64,000 nt of DNA from positions 124,001 to 188,000 of the forward strand of contig JAUCBJ010000788.1 of NCBI GenBank assembly GCA_032718475.1. The letters are read 5' to 3'. Source of the stretch: Nemertoderma westbladi (lineage: Eukaryota; Xenacoelomorpha; Nemertodermatida; Nemertodermatidae). Below the pieces are notes generated by a model, which did no database searches, was not told where the DNA came from, and saw only the letters and a program-made list of their open reading frames with translations. Shown one piece after another: positions 1 through 12,710 of the stretch. The stretch's first letter is position 1; every line of letters starts with the position of its first letter. A program made the position numbers and the translations under genes.

Positions 1-744
1 ACAGAACCATAAAATTTGGATCAATAACATACAGTACAGTATATACTGTATCAACCAGCAAAGCATATAGAACTTATTAACGTAATATATGCAACGCATT
101 CATTTGGCGCAGGACGATGTAATCATACTTAGCATAAGGGTTCCATTGTTTCAAATGTTTAATAGACGATTTCTACTGTAGGTAGAGGTAGACATGTTTA
201 CTGCTGAGTCCCCTTACTAAAATTCTAATTCAGATTTTTGACACCACAACGCCATAGTTTGTTTTTATTTTATCATATATTGAGAGTTATTAGCCTTCAA
301 AGATTTTCCAGCCTACATACTGACGGACTGACCTGGCTGAAACAGCTCAGAAACATGCTCATCACGCTTACTTTGTCGCCCCATATTTCTTTGCGAAATA
401 ATATTTACCCTCTAAAAATTTCATTGCGTGCAAATGCTATACATAAAAAAGTAGACCTAAACTGTAGTGTAATGTACAGTATATAAACTTGTAATTATAT
501 GGAAAACAAACGCGCTTTTTCCTCGGCGGCACCTTGATGTAGAATTCGCACAATTGTTTATTGCACAAAATGTCCTTTTCACCTCCCCTTAACTGGATTT
601 TTTTACTTTCCCTCGCTAGCAGTAAACTATCGTGCACGTAAAGGATCCAGCCGTCACCGCATAGATCATTCTAACTTATCCTCCAGGTAGTACCAGTAGA
701 CGTTGGATATACTAGGATCGGCATGAGGCATTGCAGCTGCATTT
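1..744. other. AT-rich DNA, no gene seen
   Basis: No convincing coding region. The short open frames have no recognisable domain and no supporting splice sites. No clear repeat structure was seen. Confidence 0.5.
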
Positions 745-1391
745 TTAAGAATGCTGTGCCGGCTTGTCGACAAAATTGCGCCGCCACAACTCCCTATCAC
801 CCATGACATTTGCTAGAGCATCCGCATCTTCAAAGCCAGTGTCCTTTAAGATGCGTCTCAAGAAAGTCATGGGCTGTCCACCATGCTTAGTCACTCCACG
901 AACCTGCCAAAGCACAAGATTATGCACTGGCTGGTCCTCACGGCGATAGCAATGTCCTGCAAAGCGGAGGCGATACTGTTCTAGTGTCAAGCTTGGGGGA
1001 ACCAATGAGACACCTCCAATGTTATATAGTGTCTGGATGGAGATGTGTGCATTGTACTTGACACAATGAACCCGGCGTAGCATTATTGTGAATGTGCCAT
1101 CCAAAGATTTGGTGTTCTCAGCAGTTAGAGCCCAGCATGGACTCCCATAGAGGAGTACGGGAACTACTGCTGCTCTAAATAATCGGACCTAAGTTTCCGA
1201 ATAATTCTCGGTGACTTCCAAATCCTGGAAAGCCTATTCAAGGCTGCCCATGCCTTTCCCTTACGTATTCGATGGTCCTCACCTGACTTCCGGATCCATG
1301 ATCCCAGGTAACAGAAGTAGAAATAACAACGAAATAACAGACGTTGGATATGCGGTGTGTCTGATAGTACCAGTGTATGCCTAAATGCCAC
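745..1391 (-). mobile_element. LINE fragment, C-terminal end of the reverse-transcriptase ORF
   Basis: Read on the minus strand, two broken frames give the characteristic tail of a non-LTR retrotransposon ORF2. The first frame (about 1335 down to 1170) has the 'YLGSWI...RKGKAWAALNRL..IWKS' pattern that follows the RT thumb. After a frame break come 'LRFAGHC', 'LVLWQ' and a GG-P motif, which match the region next to the end of such ORFs. No catalytic RT core is left, so this is a 5'-truncated copy with at least one frameshift and one stop. A second copy of the same family lies on the plus strand at 40385-40960. The family resembles LINE tails common in aquatic invertebrates; I do not assign a clade. 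Confidence 0.8.
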
Positions 1392-1567
1392 TAAAATTGA
1401 TAATTTTGCATTGCAGTAATTAATTATTAATTACATTGTAAATAATTACCCAATTACCCAGGTACCTCTTCGCGGGGCATAGATTCTCCGTGAGGACCAG
1501 CCTGGGAAATCTCTTTTGCTTTGGCAGCCTCATGGAGAGAATAAGCAAGCTGGGAAAGTCCGTGACT

Positions 1568-4500
1568 TTCCTGACACATCTATTAAGTGAGAGCAGCCTT
1601 GTAGAAAGTCTTTCCTGACACATCTATTAAGTGACAGCAGCCTTGTAGAACGTCTTTCCTGACACATCTATTAAGTGAGAGCAGCCTTGTAGAAAGTCTT
1701 TCCTGACACATCTATTAAGTGACAGCAGCCTTGTAGAACGTCTTTCCTGACACATCTATTAAGTGACAGCAGCCTTGTAGAAAGTCTTTCCTGACACATC
1801 TATTAAGTGACAGCAGCCTTGTAGAAAGTCTTTCCTGACACATCTATTAAGTGACAGCAGCCTTGTAGAAAGTCTTTCCTGACACATCTATTAAGTGAGA
1901 GCAGCCTTGTAGAACGTCTTTCCTGACACATCTATTAAGTGACAGCAGCCTTGTAGAATGTCTTTCCTGACACATCTATTAAGTGAGAGCAGCCTTGTAG
2001 AAAGTCTTTCCTGACACATCTATTAAGTGAGAGCAGCCTTGTAGAAAGTCTTTCCTGACACATCTATTAAGTGACAGCAGCCTTGTAGAACGTCTTTCCT
2101 GACACATCTATTAAGTGAGAGCAGCCTTGTAGAAAGTCTTTCCTGACACATCTATTAAGTGACAGCAGCCTTGTAGAAAGTCTTTCCTGACACATCTATT
2201 AAGTGAGAGCAGCCTTGTAGAAAGTCTTTCCTGACACATCTATTAAGTGACAGCAGCCTTGTAGAACGTCTTTCCTGACACATCTATTAAGTGAGAGCAG
2301 CCTTGTAGAAAGTCTTTCCTGACACATCTATTAAGTGACAGCAGCCTTGTAGAACGTCTTTCCTGACACATCTATTAAGTGACAGCAGCCTTGTAGAACG
2401 TCTTTCCTGACACATCTATTAAGTGACAGCAGCCTTGTAGAAAGTCTTTCCTGACACATCTATTAAGTGACAGCAGCCTTGTAGAACGTCTTTCCTGACA
2501 CATCTATTAAGTGACAGCAGCCTTGTAGAAAGTCTTTCCTGACACATCTATTAAGTGACAGCAGCCTTGTAGAACGTCTTTCCTGACACATCTATTAAGT
2601 GACAGCAGCCTTGTAGAAAGTCTTTCCTGACACATCTATTAAGTGACAGCAGCCTTGTAGAACGTCTTTCCTGACACATCTATTAAGTGACAGCAGCCTT
2701 GTAGAACGTCTTTCCTGACACATCTATTAAGTGACAGCAGCCTTGTAGAAAGTCTTTCCTGACACATCTATTAAGTGACAGCAGCCTTGTAGAACGTCTT
2801 TCCTGACACATCTATTAAGTGAGAGCAGCCTTGTAGAACGTCTTTCCTGACACATCTATTAAGTGAGAGCAGCCTTGTAGAACGTCTTTCCTGACACATC
2901 TATTAAGTGACAGCAGCCTTGTAGAAAGTCTTTCCTGACACATCTATTAAGTGACAGCAGCCTTGTAGAACGTCTTTCCTGACACATCTATTAAGTGACA
3001 GCAGCCTTGTAGAACGTCTTTCCTGACACATCTATTAAGTGACAGCAGCCTTGTAGAACGTCTTTCCTGACACATCTATTAAGTGACAGCAGCCTTGTAG
3101 AACGTCTTTCCTGACACATCTATTAAGTGACAGCAGCCTTGTAGAAAGTCTTTCCTGACACATCTATTAAGTGACAGCAGCCTTGTAGAACGTCTTTCCT
3201 GACACATCTATTAAGTGAGAGCAGCCTTGTAGAACGTCTTTCCTGACACATCTATTAAGTGAGAGCAGCCTTGTAGAACGTCTTTCCTGACACATCTATT
3301 AAGTGAGAGCAGCCTTGTAGAACGTCTTTCCTGACACATCTATTAAGTGAGAGCAGCCTTGTAGAAAGTCTTTCCTGACACATCTATTAAGTGACAGCAG
3401 CCTTGTAGAACGTCTTTCCTGACACATCTATTAAGTGACAGCAGCCTTGTAGAACGTCTTTCCTGACACATCTATTAAGTGACAGCAGCCTTGTAGAAAG
3501 TCTTTCCTGACACATCTATTAAGTGACAGCAGCCTTGTAGAACGTCTTTCCTGACACATCTATTAAGTGACAGCAGCCTTGTAGAAAGTCTTTCCTGACA
3601 CATCTATTAAGTGACAGCAGCCTTGTAGAACGTCTTTCCTGACACATCTATTAAGTGACAGCAGCCTTGTAGAAAGTCTTTCCTGACACATCTATTAAGT
3701 GACAGCAGCCTTGTAGAACGTCTTTCCTGACACATCTATTAAGTGACAGCAGCCTTGTAGAACGTCTTTCCTGACACATCTATTAAGTGACAGCAGCCTT
3801 GTAGAAAGTCTTTCCTGACACATCTATTAAGTGACAGCAGCCTTGTAGAACGTCTTTCCTGACACATCTATTAAGTGACAGCAGCCTTGTAGAACGTCTT
3901 TCCTGACACATCTATTAAGTGACAGCAGCCTTGTAGAACGTCTTTCCTGACACATCTATTAAGTGACAGCAGCCTTGTAGAACGTCTTTCCTGACACATC
4001 TATTAAGTAACAGTAGCCTTGTAGAAAGTCTTTCCTGACACATCTATTAAGTGACAGCAGCCTTGTAGAACGTCTTTCCTGACACATCTATTAAGTGACA
4101 GCAGCCTTGTAGAAAGTCTTTCCTGACACATCTATTAAGTGACAGCAGCCTTGTAGAAAGTCTTTCCTGACACATCTATTAAGTGACAGCAGCCTTGTAG
4201 AAAGTCTTTCCTGACACATCTATTAAGTGAGAGCAGCCTTGTAGAACGTCTTTCCTGACACATCTATTAAGTGACAGCAGCCTTGTAGAAAGTCTTTCCT
4301 GACACATCTATTAAGTGAGAGCAGCCTTGTAGAAAGTCTTTCCTGACACATCTATTAAGTGAGAGCAGCCTTGTAGAAAGTCTTTCCTGACACATCTATT
4401 AAGTGACAGCAGCCTTGTAGAACGTCTTTCCTGACACATCTATTAAGTGAGAGCAGCCTTGTAGAAAGTCTTTCCTGACACATCTATTAAGTGACAGCAG

Positions 4501-7500
4501 CCTTGTAGAAAGTCTTTCCTGACACATCTATTAAGTGAGAGCAGCCTTGTAGAAAGTCTTTCCTGACACATCTATTAAGTGAGAGCAGCCTTGTAGAAAG
4601 TCTTTCCTGACACAAGTGACAGCAGCCTTGTAGAACGTCTTTCCTGACACATCTATTAAGTGAGAGCAGCCTTGTAGAAAGTCTTTCCTGACACATCTAT
4701 TAAGTGACAGCAGCCTTGTAGAAAGTCTTTCCTGACACATCTATTAAGTGACAGCAGCCTTGTAGAACGTCTTTCCTGACACATCTATTAAGTGACAGCA
4801 GCCTTGTAGAAAGTCTTTCCTGACACATCTATTAAGTGAGAGCAGCCTTGTAGAAAGTCTTTCCTGACACATCTATTAAGTGAGAGCAGCCTTGTAGAAA
4901 GTCTTTCCTGACACATCTATTAAGTGACAGCAGCCTTGTAGAAAGTCTTTCCTGACACATCTATTAAGTGACAGCAGCCTTGTAGAACGTCTTTCCTGAC
5001 ACATCTATTAAGTGACAGCAGCCTTGTAGAAAGTCTTTCCTGACACATCTATTAAGTGAGAGCAGCCTTGTAGAAAGTCTTTCCTGACACATCTATTAAG
5101 TGACAGCAGCCTTGTAGAAAGTCTTTCCTGACACATCTATTAAGTGACAGCAGCCTTGTAGAACGTCTTTCCTGACACATCTATTAAGTGACAGCAGCCT
5201 TGTAGAACGTCTTTCCTGACACATCTATTAAGTGACAGCAGCCTTGTAGAACGTCTTTCCTGACACATCTATTAAGTGACAGCAGCCTTGTAGAACGTCT
5301 TTCCTGACACATCTATTAAGTGACAGCAGCCTTGTAGAACGTCTTTCCTGACACATCTATTAAGTGACAGCAGCCTTGTAGAACGTCTTTCCTGACACAT
5401 CTATTAAGTGACAGCAGCCTTGTAGAACGTCTTTCCTGACACATCTATTAAGTAACAGTAGCCTTGTAGAAAGTCTTTCCTGACACATCTATTAAGTGAC
5501 AGCAGCCTTGTAGAACGTCTTTCCTGACACATCTATTAAGTGACAGCAGCCTTGTAGAAAGTCTTTCCTGACACATCTATTAAGTGACAGCAGCCTTGTA
5601 GAAAGTCTTTCCTGACACATCTATTAAGTGACAGCAGCCTTGTAGAAAGTCTTTCCTGACACATCTATTAAGTGACAGCAGCCTTGTAGAAAGTCTTTCC
5701 TGACACATCTATTAAGTGAGAGCAGCCTTGTAGAAAGTCTTTCCTGACACATCTATTAAGTGAGAGCAGCCTTGTAGAACGTCTTTCCTGACACATCTAT
5801 TAAGTGACAGCAGCCTTGTAGAAAGTCTTTCCTGACACATCTATTAAGTGACAGCAGCCTTGTAGAACGTCTTTCCTGACACATCTATTAAGTGAGAGCA
5901 GCCTTGTAGAAAGTCTTTCCTGACACATCTATTAAGTGACAGCAGCCTTGTAGAAAGTCTTTCCTGACACATCTATTAAGTGAGAGCAGCCTTGTAGAAA
6001 GTCTTTCCTGACACATCTATTAAGTGAGAGCAGCCTTGTAGAAAGTCTTTCCTGACACATCTATTAAGTGACAGCAGCCTTGTAGAACGTCTTTCCTGAC
6101 ACATCTATTAAGTGAGAGCAGCCTTGTAGAAAGTCTTTCCTGACACATCTATTAAGTGACAGCAGCCTTGTAGAAAGTCTTTCCTGACACATCTATTAAG
6201 TGAGAGCAGCCTTGTAGAAAGTCTTTCCTGACACATCTATTAAGTGACAGCAGCCTTGTAGAAAGTCTTTCCTGACACATCTATTAAGTGACAGCAGCCT
6301 TGTAGAAAGTCTTTCCTGACACATCTATTAAGTGAGAGCAGCCTTGTAGAAAGTCTTTCCTGACACATCTATTAAGTGAGAGCAGCCTTGTAGAAAGTCT
6401 TTCCTGACACATCTATTAAGTGAGAGCAGCCTTGTAGAAAGTCTTTCCTGACACATCTATTAAGTGACAGCAGCCTTGTAGAACGTCTTTCCTGACACAT
6501 CTATTAAGTGAGAGCAGCCTTGTAGAAAGTCTTTCCTGACACATCTATTAAGTGACAGCAGCCTTGTAGAAAGTCTTTCCTGACACATCTATTAAGTGAG
6601 AGCAGCCTTGTAGAAAGTCTTTCCTGACACATCTATTAAGTGAGAGCAGCCTTGTAGAAAGTCTTTCCTGACACATCTATTAAGTGACAGCAGCCTTGTA
6701 GAAAGTCTTTCCTGACACATCTATTAAGTGAGAGCAGCCTTGTAGAAAGTCTTTCCTGACACATCTATTAAGTGAGAGCAGCCTTGTAGAAAGTCTTTCC
6801 TGACACATCTATTAAGTGACAGCAGCCTTGTAGAAAGTCTTTCCTGACACATCTATTAAGTGAGAGCAGCCTTGTAGAAAGTCTTTCCTGACACATCTAT
6901 TAAGTGACAGCAGCCTTGTAGAAAGTCTTTCCTGACACATCTATTAAGTGACAGCAGCCTTGTAGAAAGTCTTTCCTGACACATCTATTAAGTGACAGCA
7001 GCCTTGTAGAACGTCTTTCCTGACACATCTATTAAGTGACAGCAGCCTTGTAGAATGTCTTTCCTGACACATCTATTAAGTGACAGCAGCCTTGTAGAAC
7101 GTCTTTCCTGACACATCTATTAAGTGACAGCAGCCTTGTAGAACGTCTTTCCTGACACATCTATTAAGTGACAGCAGCCTTGTAGAACGTCTTTCCTGAC
7201 ACATCTATTAAGTGACAGCAGCCTTGTAGAAAGTCTTTCCTGACACATCTATTAAGTGACAGCAGCCTTGTAGAACGTCTTTCCTGACACATCTATTAAG
7301 TAACAGTAGCCTTGTAGAAAGTCTTTCCTGACACATCTATTAAGTGACAGCAGCCTTGTAGAACGTCTTTCCTGACACATCTATTAAGTGACAGCAGCCT
7401 TGTAGAACGTCTTTCCTGACACATCTATTAAGTAACAGTAGCCTTGTAGAAAGTCTTTCCTGACACATCTATTAAGTGACAGCAGCCTTGTAGAACGTCT

Positions 7501-9830
7501 TTCCTGACACATCTATTAAGTGACAGCAGCCTTGTAGAAAGTCTTTCCTGACACATCTATTAAGTGACAGCAGCCTTGTAGAAAGTCTTTCCTGACACAT
7601 CTATTAAGTGACAGCAGCCTTGTAGAAAGTCTTTCCTGACACATCTATTAAGTGAGAGCAGCCTTGTAGAACGTCTTTCCTGACACATCTATTAAGTGAC
7701 AGCAGCCTTGTAGAAAGTCTTTCCTGACACATCTATTAAGTGACAGCAGCCTTGTAGAAAGTCTTTCCTGACACATCTATTAAGTGACAGCAGCCTTGTA
7801 GAAAGTCTTTCCTGACACATCTATTAAGTGACAGCAGCCTTGTAGAAAGTCTTTCCTGACACATCTATTAAGTGAGAGCAGCCTTGTAGAAAGTCTTTCC
7901 TGACACATCTATTAAGTGAGAGCAGCCTTGTAGAACGTCTTTCCTGACACATCTATTAAGTGACAGCAGCCTTGTAGAAAGTCTTTCCCGACACATCTAT
8001 TAAGTGACAGCAGCCTTGTAGAACGTCTTTCCTGACACATCTATTAAGTGAGAGCAGCCTTGTAGAAAGTCTTTCCTGACACATCTATTAAGTGACAGCA
8101 GCCTTGTAGAAAGTCTTTCCTGACACATCTATTAAGTGAGAGCAGCCTTGTAGAAAGTCTTTCCTGACACATCTATTAAGTGAGAGCAGCCTTGTAGAAA
8201 GTCTTTCCTGACACATCTATTAAGTGACAGCAGCCTTGTAGAACGTCTTTCCTGACACATCTATTAAGTGAGAGCAGCCTTGTAGAAAGTCTTTCCTGAC
8301 ACATCTATTAAGTGACAGCAGCCTTGTAGAAAGTCTTTCCTGACACATCTATTAAGTGAGAGCAGCCTTGTAGAAAGTCTTTCCTGACACATCTATTAAG
8401 TGACAGCAGCCTTGTAGAACGTCTTTCCTGACACATCTATTAAGTGAGAGCAGCCTTGTAGAAAGTCTTTCCTGACACATCTATTAAGTGACAGCAGCCT
8501 TGTAGAAAGTCTTTCCTGACACATCTATTAAGTGACAGCAGCCTTGTAGAACGTCTTTCCTGACACATCTATTAAGTGACAGCAGCCTTGTAGAACGTCT
8601 TTCCTGACACATCTATTAAGTGAGAGCAGCCTTGTAGAAAGTCTTTCCTGACACATCTATTAAGTGACAGCAGCCTTGTAGAAAGTCTTTCCTGACACAT
8701 CTATTAAGTGAGAGCAGCCTTGTAGAAAGTCTTTCCTGACACATCTATTAAGTGACAGCAGCCTTGTAGAACGTCTTTCCTGACACATCTATTAAGTGAG
8801 AGCAGCCTTGTAGAAAGTCTTTCCTGACACATCTATTAAGTGACAGCAGCCTTGTAGAAAGTCTTTCCTGACACATCTATTAAGTGACAGCAGCCTTGTA
8901 GAACGTCTTTCCTGACACATCTATTAAGTGACAGCAGCCTTGTAGAAAGTCTTTCCTGACACATCTATTAAGTGACAGCAGCCTTGTAGAACGTCTTTCC
9001 TGACACATCTATTAAGTGACAGCAGCCTTGTAGAACGTCTTTCCTGACACATCTATTAAGTGACAGCAGCCTTGTAGAACGTCCTTCCTGACACATCTAT
9101 TAAGTAACAGTAGCCTTGTAGAAAGTCTTTCCTGACACATCTATTAAGTGAGAGCAGCCTTGTAGAAAGTCTTTCCTGACACATCTATTAAGTGACAGCA
9201 GCCTTGTAGAACGTCTTTCCTGACACATCTATTAAGTGACAGCAGCCTTGTAGAAAGTCTTTCCTGACACATCTATTAAGTGACAGCAGCCTTGTAGAAA
9301 GTCTTTCCTGACACATCTATTAAGTGACAGCAGCCTTGTAGAAAGTCTTTCCTGACACATCTATTAAGTGACAGCAGCCTTGTAGAACGTCTTTCCTGAC
9401 ACATCTATTAAGTGACAGCAGCCTTGTAGAACGTCCTTCCTGACACATCTATTAAGTAACAGTAGCCTTGTAGAAAGTCTTTCCTGACACATCTATTAAG
9501 TGAGAGCAGCCTTGTAGAAAGTCTTTCCTGACACATCTATTAAGTGACAGCAGCCTTGTAGAACGTCTTTCCTGACACATCTATTAAGTGACAGCAGCCT
9601 TGTAGAAAGTCTTTCCTGACACATCTATTAAGTGACAGCAGCCTTGTAGAAAGTCTTTCCTGACACATCTATTAAGTGACAGCAGCCTTGTAGAAAGTCT
9701 TTCCTGACACATCTATTAAGTGACAGCAGCCTTGTAGAAAGTCTTTCCTGACACATCTATTAAGTGACAGCAGCCTTGTAGAAAGTCTTTCCTGACACAT
9801 CTATTAAGTGACAGCAGCCTTGTAGAAAGT
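1568..9830. repeat. 44-bp satellite array, about 188 units
   Basis: A head-to-tail tandem array of a 44-bp unit (the plus-strand unit contains GACACATCTATTAAGTGACA and CAGCCTTGTAGAACGTC). Units are nearly identical and vary mainly at two sites: GTGACAG versus GTGAGAG, and TAGAAAG versus TAGAACG (rarely TAGAATG). A rarer variant, AGTAACAGTAGCC, occurs near 4009, 5450, 7300, 7430, 9104 and 9455. One unit near 4613 lacks 7 bp (TCTATTA), which shifts the phase of all later units. Because 44 is not divisible by 3 and one frame has a stop, open frames inside the array are incidental. The array begins abruptly after unique sequence at about 1567 and ends within a unit at 9830. The near-identity implies recent amplification or homogenisation. 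Confidence 0.98.
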
Positions 9831-9896
9831 AATGAGTGATACTGAGTTTTGGGGTCGCAATTTTAGAATAGAATTTAATGCAAGTTGCAATCAAAC

Positions 9897-9984
9897 GTTG
9901 CCCTGGTGTGTGTCCTACTCCAGTCTTGGAGGTGAATCTGTTGTTCCACCTCCCAGACTGGAGTGGGGCACTCACCAGGGCAAC
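9897..9984. repeat. Imperfect 38-bp inverted repeat (hairpin) next to the satellite
   Basis: The left arm starts GTTGCCCTGGTG and includes ACTCCAGTCT and GGAGGTG. The right arm is its reverse complement with a few mismatches and ends CACCAGGGCAAC. The loop is about 12 bp. No target-site duplication is obvious. It could be a tiny foldback element or a structured RNA. Confidence 0.8.
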
Positions 9985-10560
9985 ACATCACCTGGCATCA
10001 ACTGTGCTTGACCGTGAACCCATGAAGCAAAGCATCCCTAACAGCAAACACAACCCTAATGATGTCACTGACACTACAACGACAATTGCTGTCAATTCTA
10101 TCGGTATTATTATATGTTACATTTTGGAATGAATTTCTATTGTAGCATTTCTAACAAAATCTGGTTATCCAGTTGTATGCTCCAGTACAACACTACATTG
10201 GGCACAAAGTCTATATAGGATAGGCCTTGCATACCCATTGTAATCAGTGGTCCTTGCAATTTGTTCCTATATACTGTAAGTAACAATATATATATGTAAC
10301 TAAGTCTGTCGGCGTCGGAGACTGTGTGTATATTTCGCAAAGGTTTATTTGAAATTAAACGGCAATTAATTGAATTAGAATGAAGAATTATAAATGATAA
10401 ATGATATTGGACGCTGAAAGTGCGAAATTAGTTAATTGCACTTAGGAATTGTTTGTACTGGTCTGTCCATGCGGTGCCTTCCAGGCATGTTGACATCGCC
10501 TGTCCTATAGTTCTACACCGCTCCTCCCGCACCCTCCGGGAACCATCTAAGCTCCTTACC
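9985..10560. other. Spacer without recognisable gene
   Basis: AT-rich, with no domain found on either strand. It may contain the 3' LTR or flank of the minus-strand element that begins to its right, but no matching LTR was found. Confidence 0.4.
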
Positions 10561-10677
10561 CCTATCATTGTCCTGCCTGGGTCGCTTCCTCCCTTCCTGT
10601 TTACCCTTGAGGCTACTCATCCTCGCTGATACCGTCTTACCAAGCCCCATTGTTGGTTCTTTGGGCGCGGGTGTTAT

Positions 10678-11301
10678 TTATTCACGGTATCGCTTTGCAG
10701 GTGGTCCCATTGAGTCCTGTTTCCCCCTTTTAGCGTCCCACAAGATCATCTTCATCGCACGCGGCACGTGTTCCGCCAGAAAGTCCCTGAATTCTATCCT
10801 ATTTTCTGGTGACCATCTATCCAGATATCTTTGGGTGTTGATGACCCCTCCGTATGATGCCGCTGTCGCTACCTCCTGATACGCGAATGGTAGTCTCCTC
10901 TTGGTGATCTGCTGGTGGGCTTCTAGATTAATGTTGAAGAAGCCCCACTGGAACTCCTGGGCCTTCATCCTTTGTCGTGTCATGACTCCAACATCGGCCC
11001 ACTCCTCAAAAATGTGAAACTTCTCCCCGTCCTCCATACTCCAGTCATACTGGCGCTCATAGTGCCCCATAAACTTGCACTTCGAACACCTGTTGTGCAA
11101 CCTCAGGCACACACCCATCCTGTGCGTAGACTCATGGCAGTAAAGACACGCCGTCCCCTTCTGGTAACGGTATAGACAGTTCTTTTGCTGATGGGTTAGT
11201 CTCCCACAGTAAACGCAACCGTGTATCATTGTCTCTCGCCCCAAGTCCTCCTTGGCTCCACGTAGCCTCCTGGGTCTGTGGAGCCTCTGGTAGGTAAACA
11301 T
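10678..11301 (-). pseudogene. Element A accessory ORF, zinc-knuckle C-terminal part
   Basis: An open frame of 207 codons. Near its N-terminus are two perfect CX2CX4HX4C knuckles (C29-C32-H37-C42 and C52-C55-H60-C65) and a third, C72-C75-H80, whose last cysteine is replaced by tyrosine at about 85. The C-terminal half has a block with AQE, WGFF, H, LPF-Y and a closing FL motif. Those positions line up with the zinc-knuckle ORF of element B at 20399-21178, so the two are homologous although strongly diverged. The CCHC knuckles suggest nucleic-acid binding. The cluster is separate from the Gag knuckles of the same element, which lie upstream. The frame ends in a basic tail (PPAKRYRE). It is probably the C-terminal part of the protein that starts upstream, now separated from it by frameshifts. 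Confidence 0.65.
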
Positions 11302-11874
11302 CTCGATGTTGTCTTCCCTACATTGTGTCCTCCCTCGTCATTGTTTCTCCAAACACTACCCGTGATGCTGTCCCTGGTTGCTCGCCCAGTTGGATCATGT
11401 TTGCCATGAAGTCCATTGCCGGCTCCCCGTGCTCCCAGGTCTGCTTACCGGGTGCATCTCATAAGGCTCTCGCCCCGCTGACTGTCACTACTCTCCCGTC
11501 CACCCAGTCCGTGTCCTTGTGGCCGATCCTCTCTATCGGTGGCATCGCCCCAAACTCGTCCTCCTACTCATCCCCTGCCGGGAGCGGATCCAAACCCGGG
11601 ATCCCAGTTAATCCATTGTGTCCCTTTCCGGCCTGGTATTCGCCCATGGCCTTCCACCCTTCTACCTCCCTTGGTCTCTTCCTTCCGAAGTTGCCCTCAG
11701 AACCTGCAGGCATCGGCATTCCTTGCAGCCCCGATGTGGACTGTATCGGTGTCTCTTCCATCCAACCCAGTTCGTCCCCCAGCTAAAACTCGCCTGAGCT
11801 CTCCGATCCCCACATCAACACATCCAATTCTTGGACTTCGAACTCGTACTCCCCTCCCCTTATATCTGCCTCCC
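11302..11874 (-). pseudogene. Element A accessory linker (basic, proline/glycine-rich)
   Basis: Between the exonuclease-like and knuckle segments the minus strand encodes, in shifting frames, a low-complexity linker. One frame (11761-11564) has GRKRPREVEG, a nuclear-localisation-like cluster, within Gly/Pro-rich sequence. In element B the same position holds another basic/Pro-rich stretch (PKRQLEP...PAAKRIASAE). The correspondence is positional and compositional rather than a residue alignment. At least two frame changes are needed to cross it. Confidence 0.4.
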
Positions 11875-12670
11875 TTATCTCTCTCTTCTGGCGACTTCCT
11901 CTTGTCTCCTGTCCTCAACCCTATCTGCCTCCTGTTTCTCCCATTGCTTGTACAGTGTGTCTACCTCTCTGTCCACCAGGTGTCGGGTATTGTAATATAC
12001 CGACTCACCCTTCAGCCCCGGATGGTCTACAAGACCTTCTAGGGCCACCTTAAAGGCTCTCCTGTGGTTCAGAGGTGATCCTGATAGTAGGAATGCCGTC
12101 GGCTCCCTGCTGTTAATCACCGTGATGAATAGGTTTAGTAAACCTATCATTATCCAGTCCTCCTGTAGGATATATCTCTTCTGATATATCTTTATCGCTC
12201 CCTTCCAGAAGTGATATAGCTCCTCCTTCCCCAGTCTCGCTCCCAACTTGAGCGAGTTTGCAAGTTCCACTCCGTATTCCTCCCGGAAATTGTTCCAGTC
12301 CATCGGCTTGTGGCAGACGATTCCCATCAGTTGGCCCATCACCACGGCTCCGTAATCTCCCGTGTTGTCCACCAATCCCAATCCGTCTGGTTTCGTCATA
12401 GCCATGTAGACTACCTGCATGTTCAGAAGATTCGGGGTGCCCGGTCCAATAATTCTGTCCGCGTTGCCGCGTATCGCCGATCCCACCTTGACTGTAGTCT
12501 TCAGTCTCATTAGCTCCTGCACCGCTTTTGGCAACCGGTTTAACTTTGGCCCACTCATCTTCCCATAGGTCCCTACGTCATCCTATTATCCTCACTGGTA
12601 CCACTCTGAGTAGTACTGTTCTCTTCCTTCTTGCTCCCATGGTACTCGTCGCCATTGTCTGGCCTCCAGT
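11875..12670 (-). pseudogene. Element A accessory ORF, exonuclease-like (probably inactive) plus helical segment
   Basis: The main frame (227 codons from 12558) opens with RLPKAVQELM...VKVGSAIRGNADRI. This has the form of motif II of DEDD 3'-5' exonucleases, usually LP..L..LL....KVG..I.GD. Here the expected catalytic Asp in 'GD' is Asn. It continues with LMGIVCHKPMDW, like the 'LLG..L.K...W' stretch before motif III, but no clear YxxxD follows. The rest (NLFITVIN...AFKVALEGL) aligns with the middle ORF of element B and ends in a charged helix. The sequence before motif II, including motif I, is missing, and stops occur at about 12600. This is a truncated, probably catalytically dead relative of the element B domain. 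The exonuclease assignment rests on pattern similarity only. Confidence 0.5.
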
Positions 12671-12710
12671 TCCATTAGTCTCGGCATACTTGATCGATGG
12701 TTCTTGACAT

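Noticed and set aside
4487-4740. Open frames with repeated CQERLSTRLLSLNRC peptides
   Set aside because: They lie wholly in the 44-bp satellite. The unit rotates through all frames and one frame has a stop, so these are by-products.
1568-9830. CRISPR-like array
   Set aside because: There are no spacers. Every 44-bp unit is nearly the same along its whole length, which is a satellite pattern, and the genome is eukaryotic.
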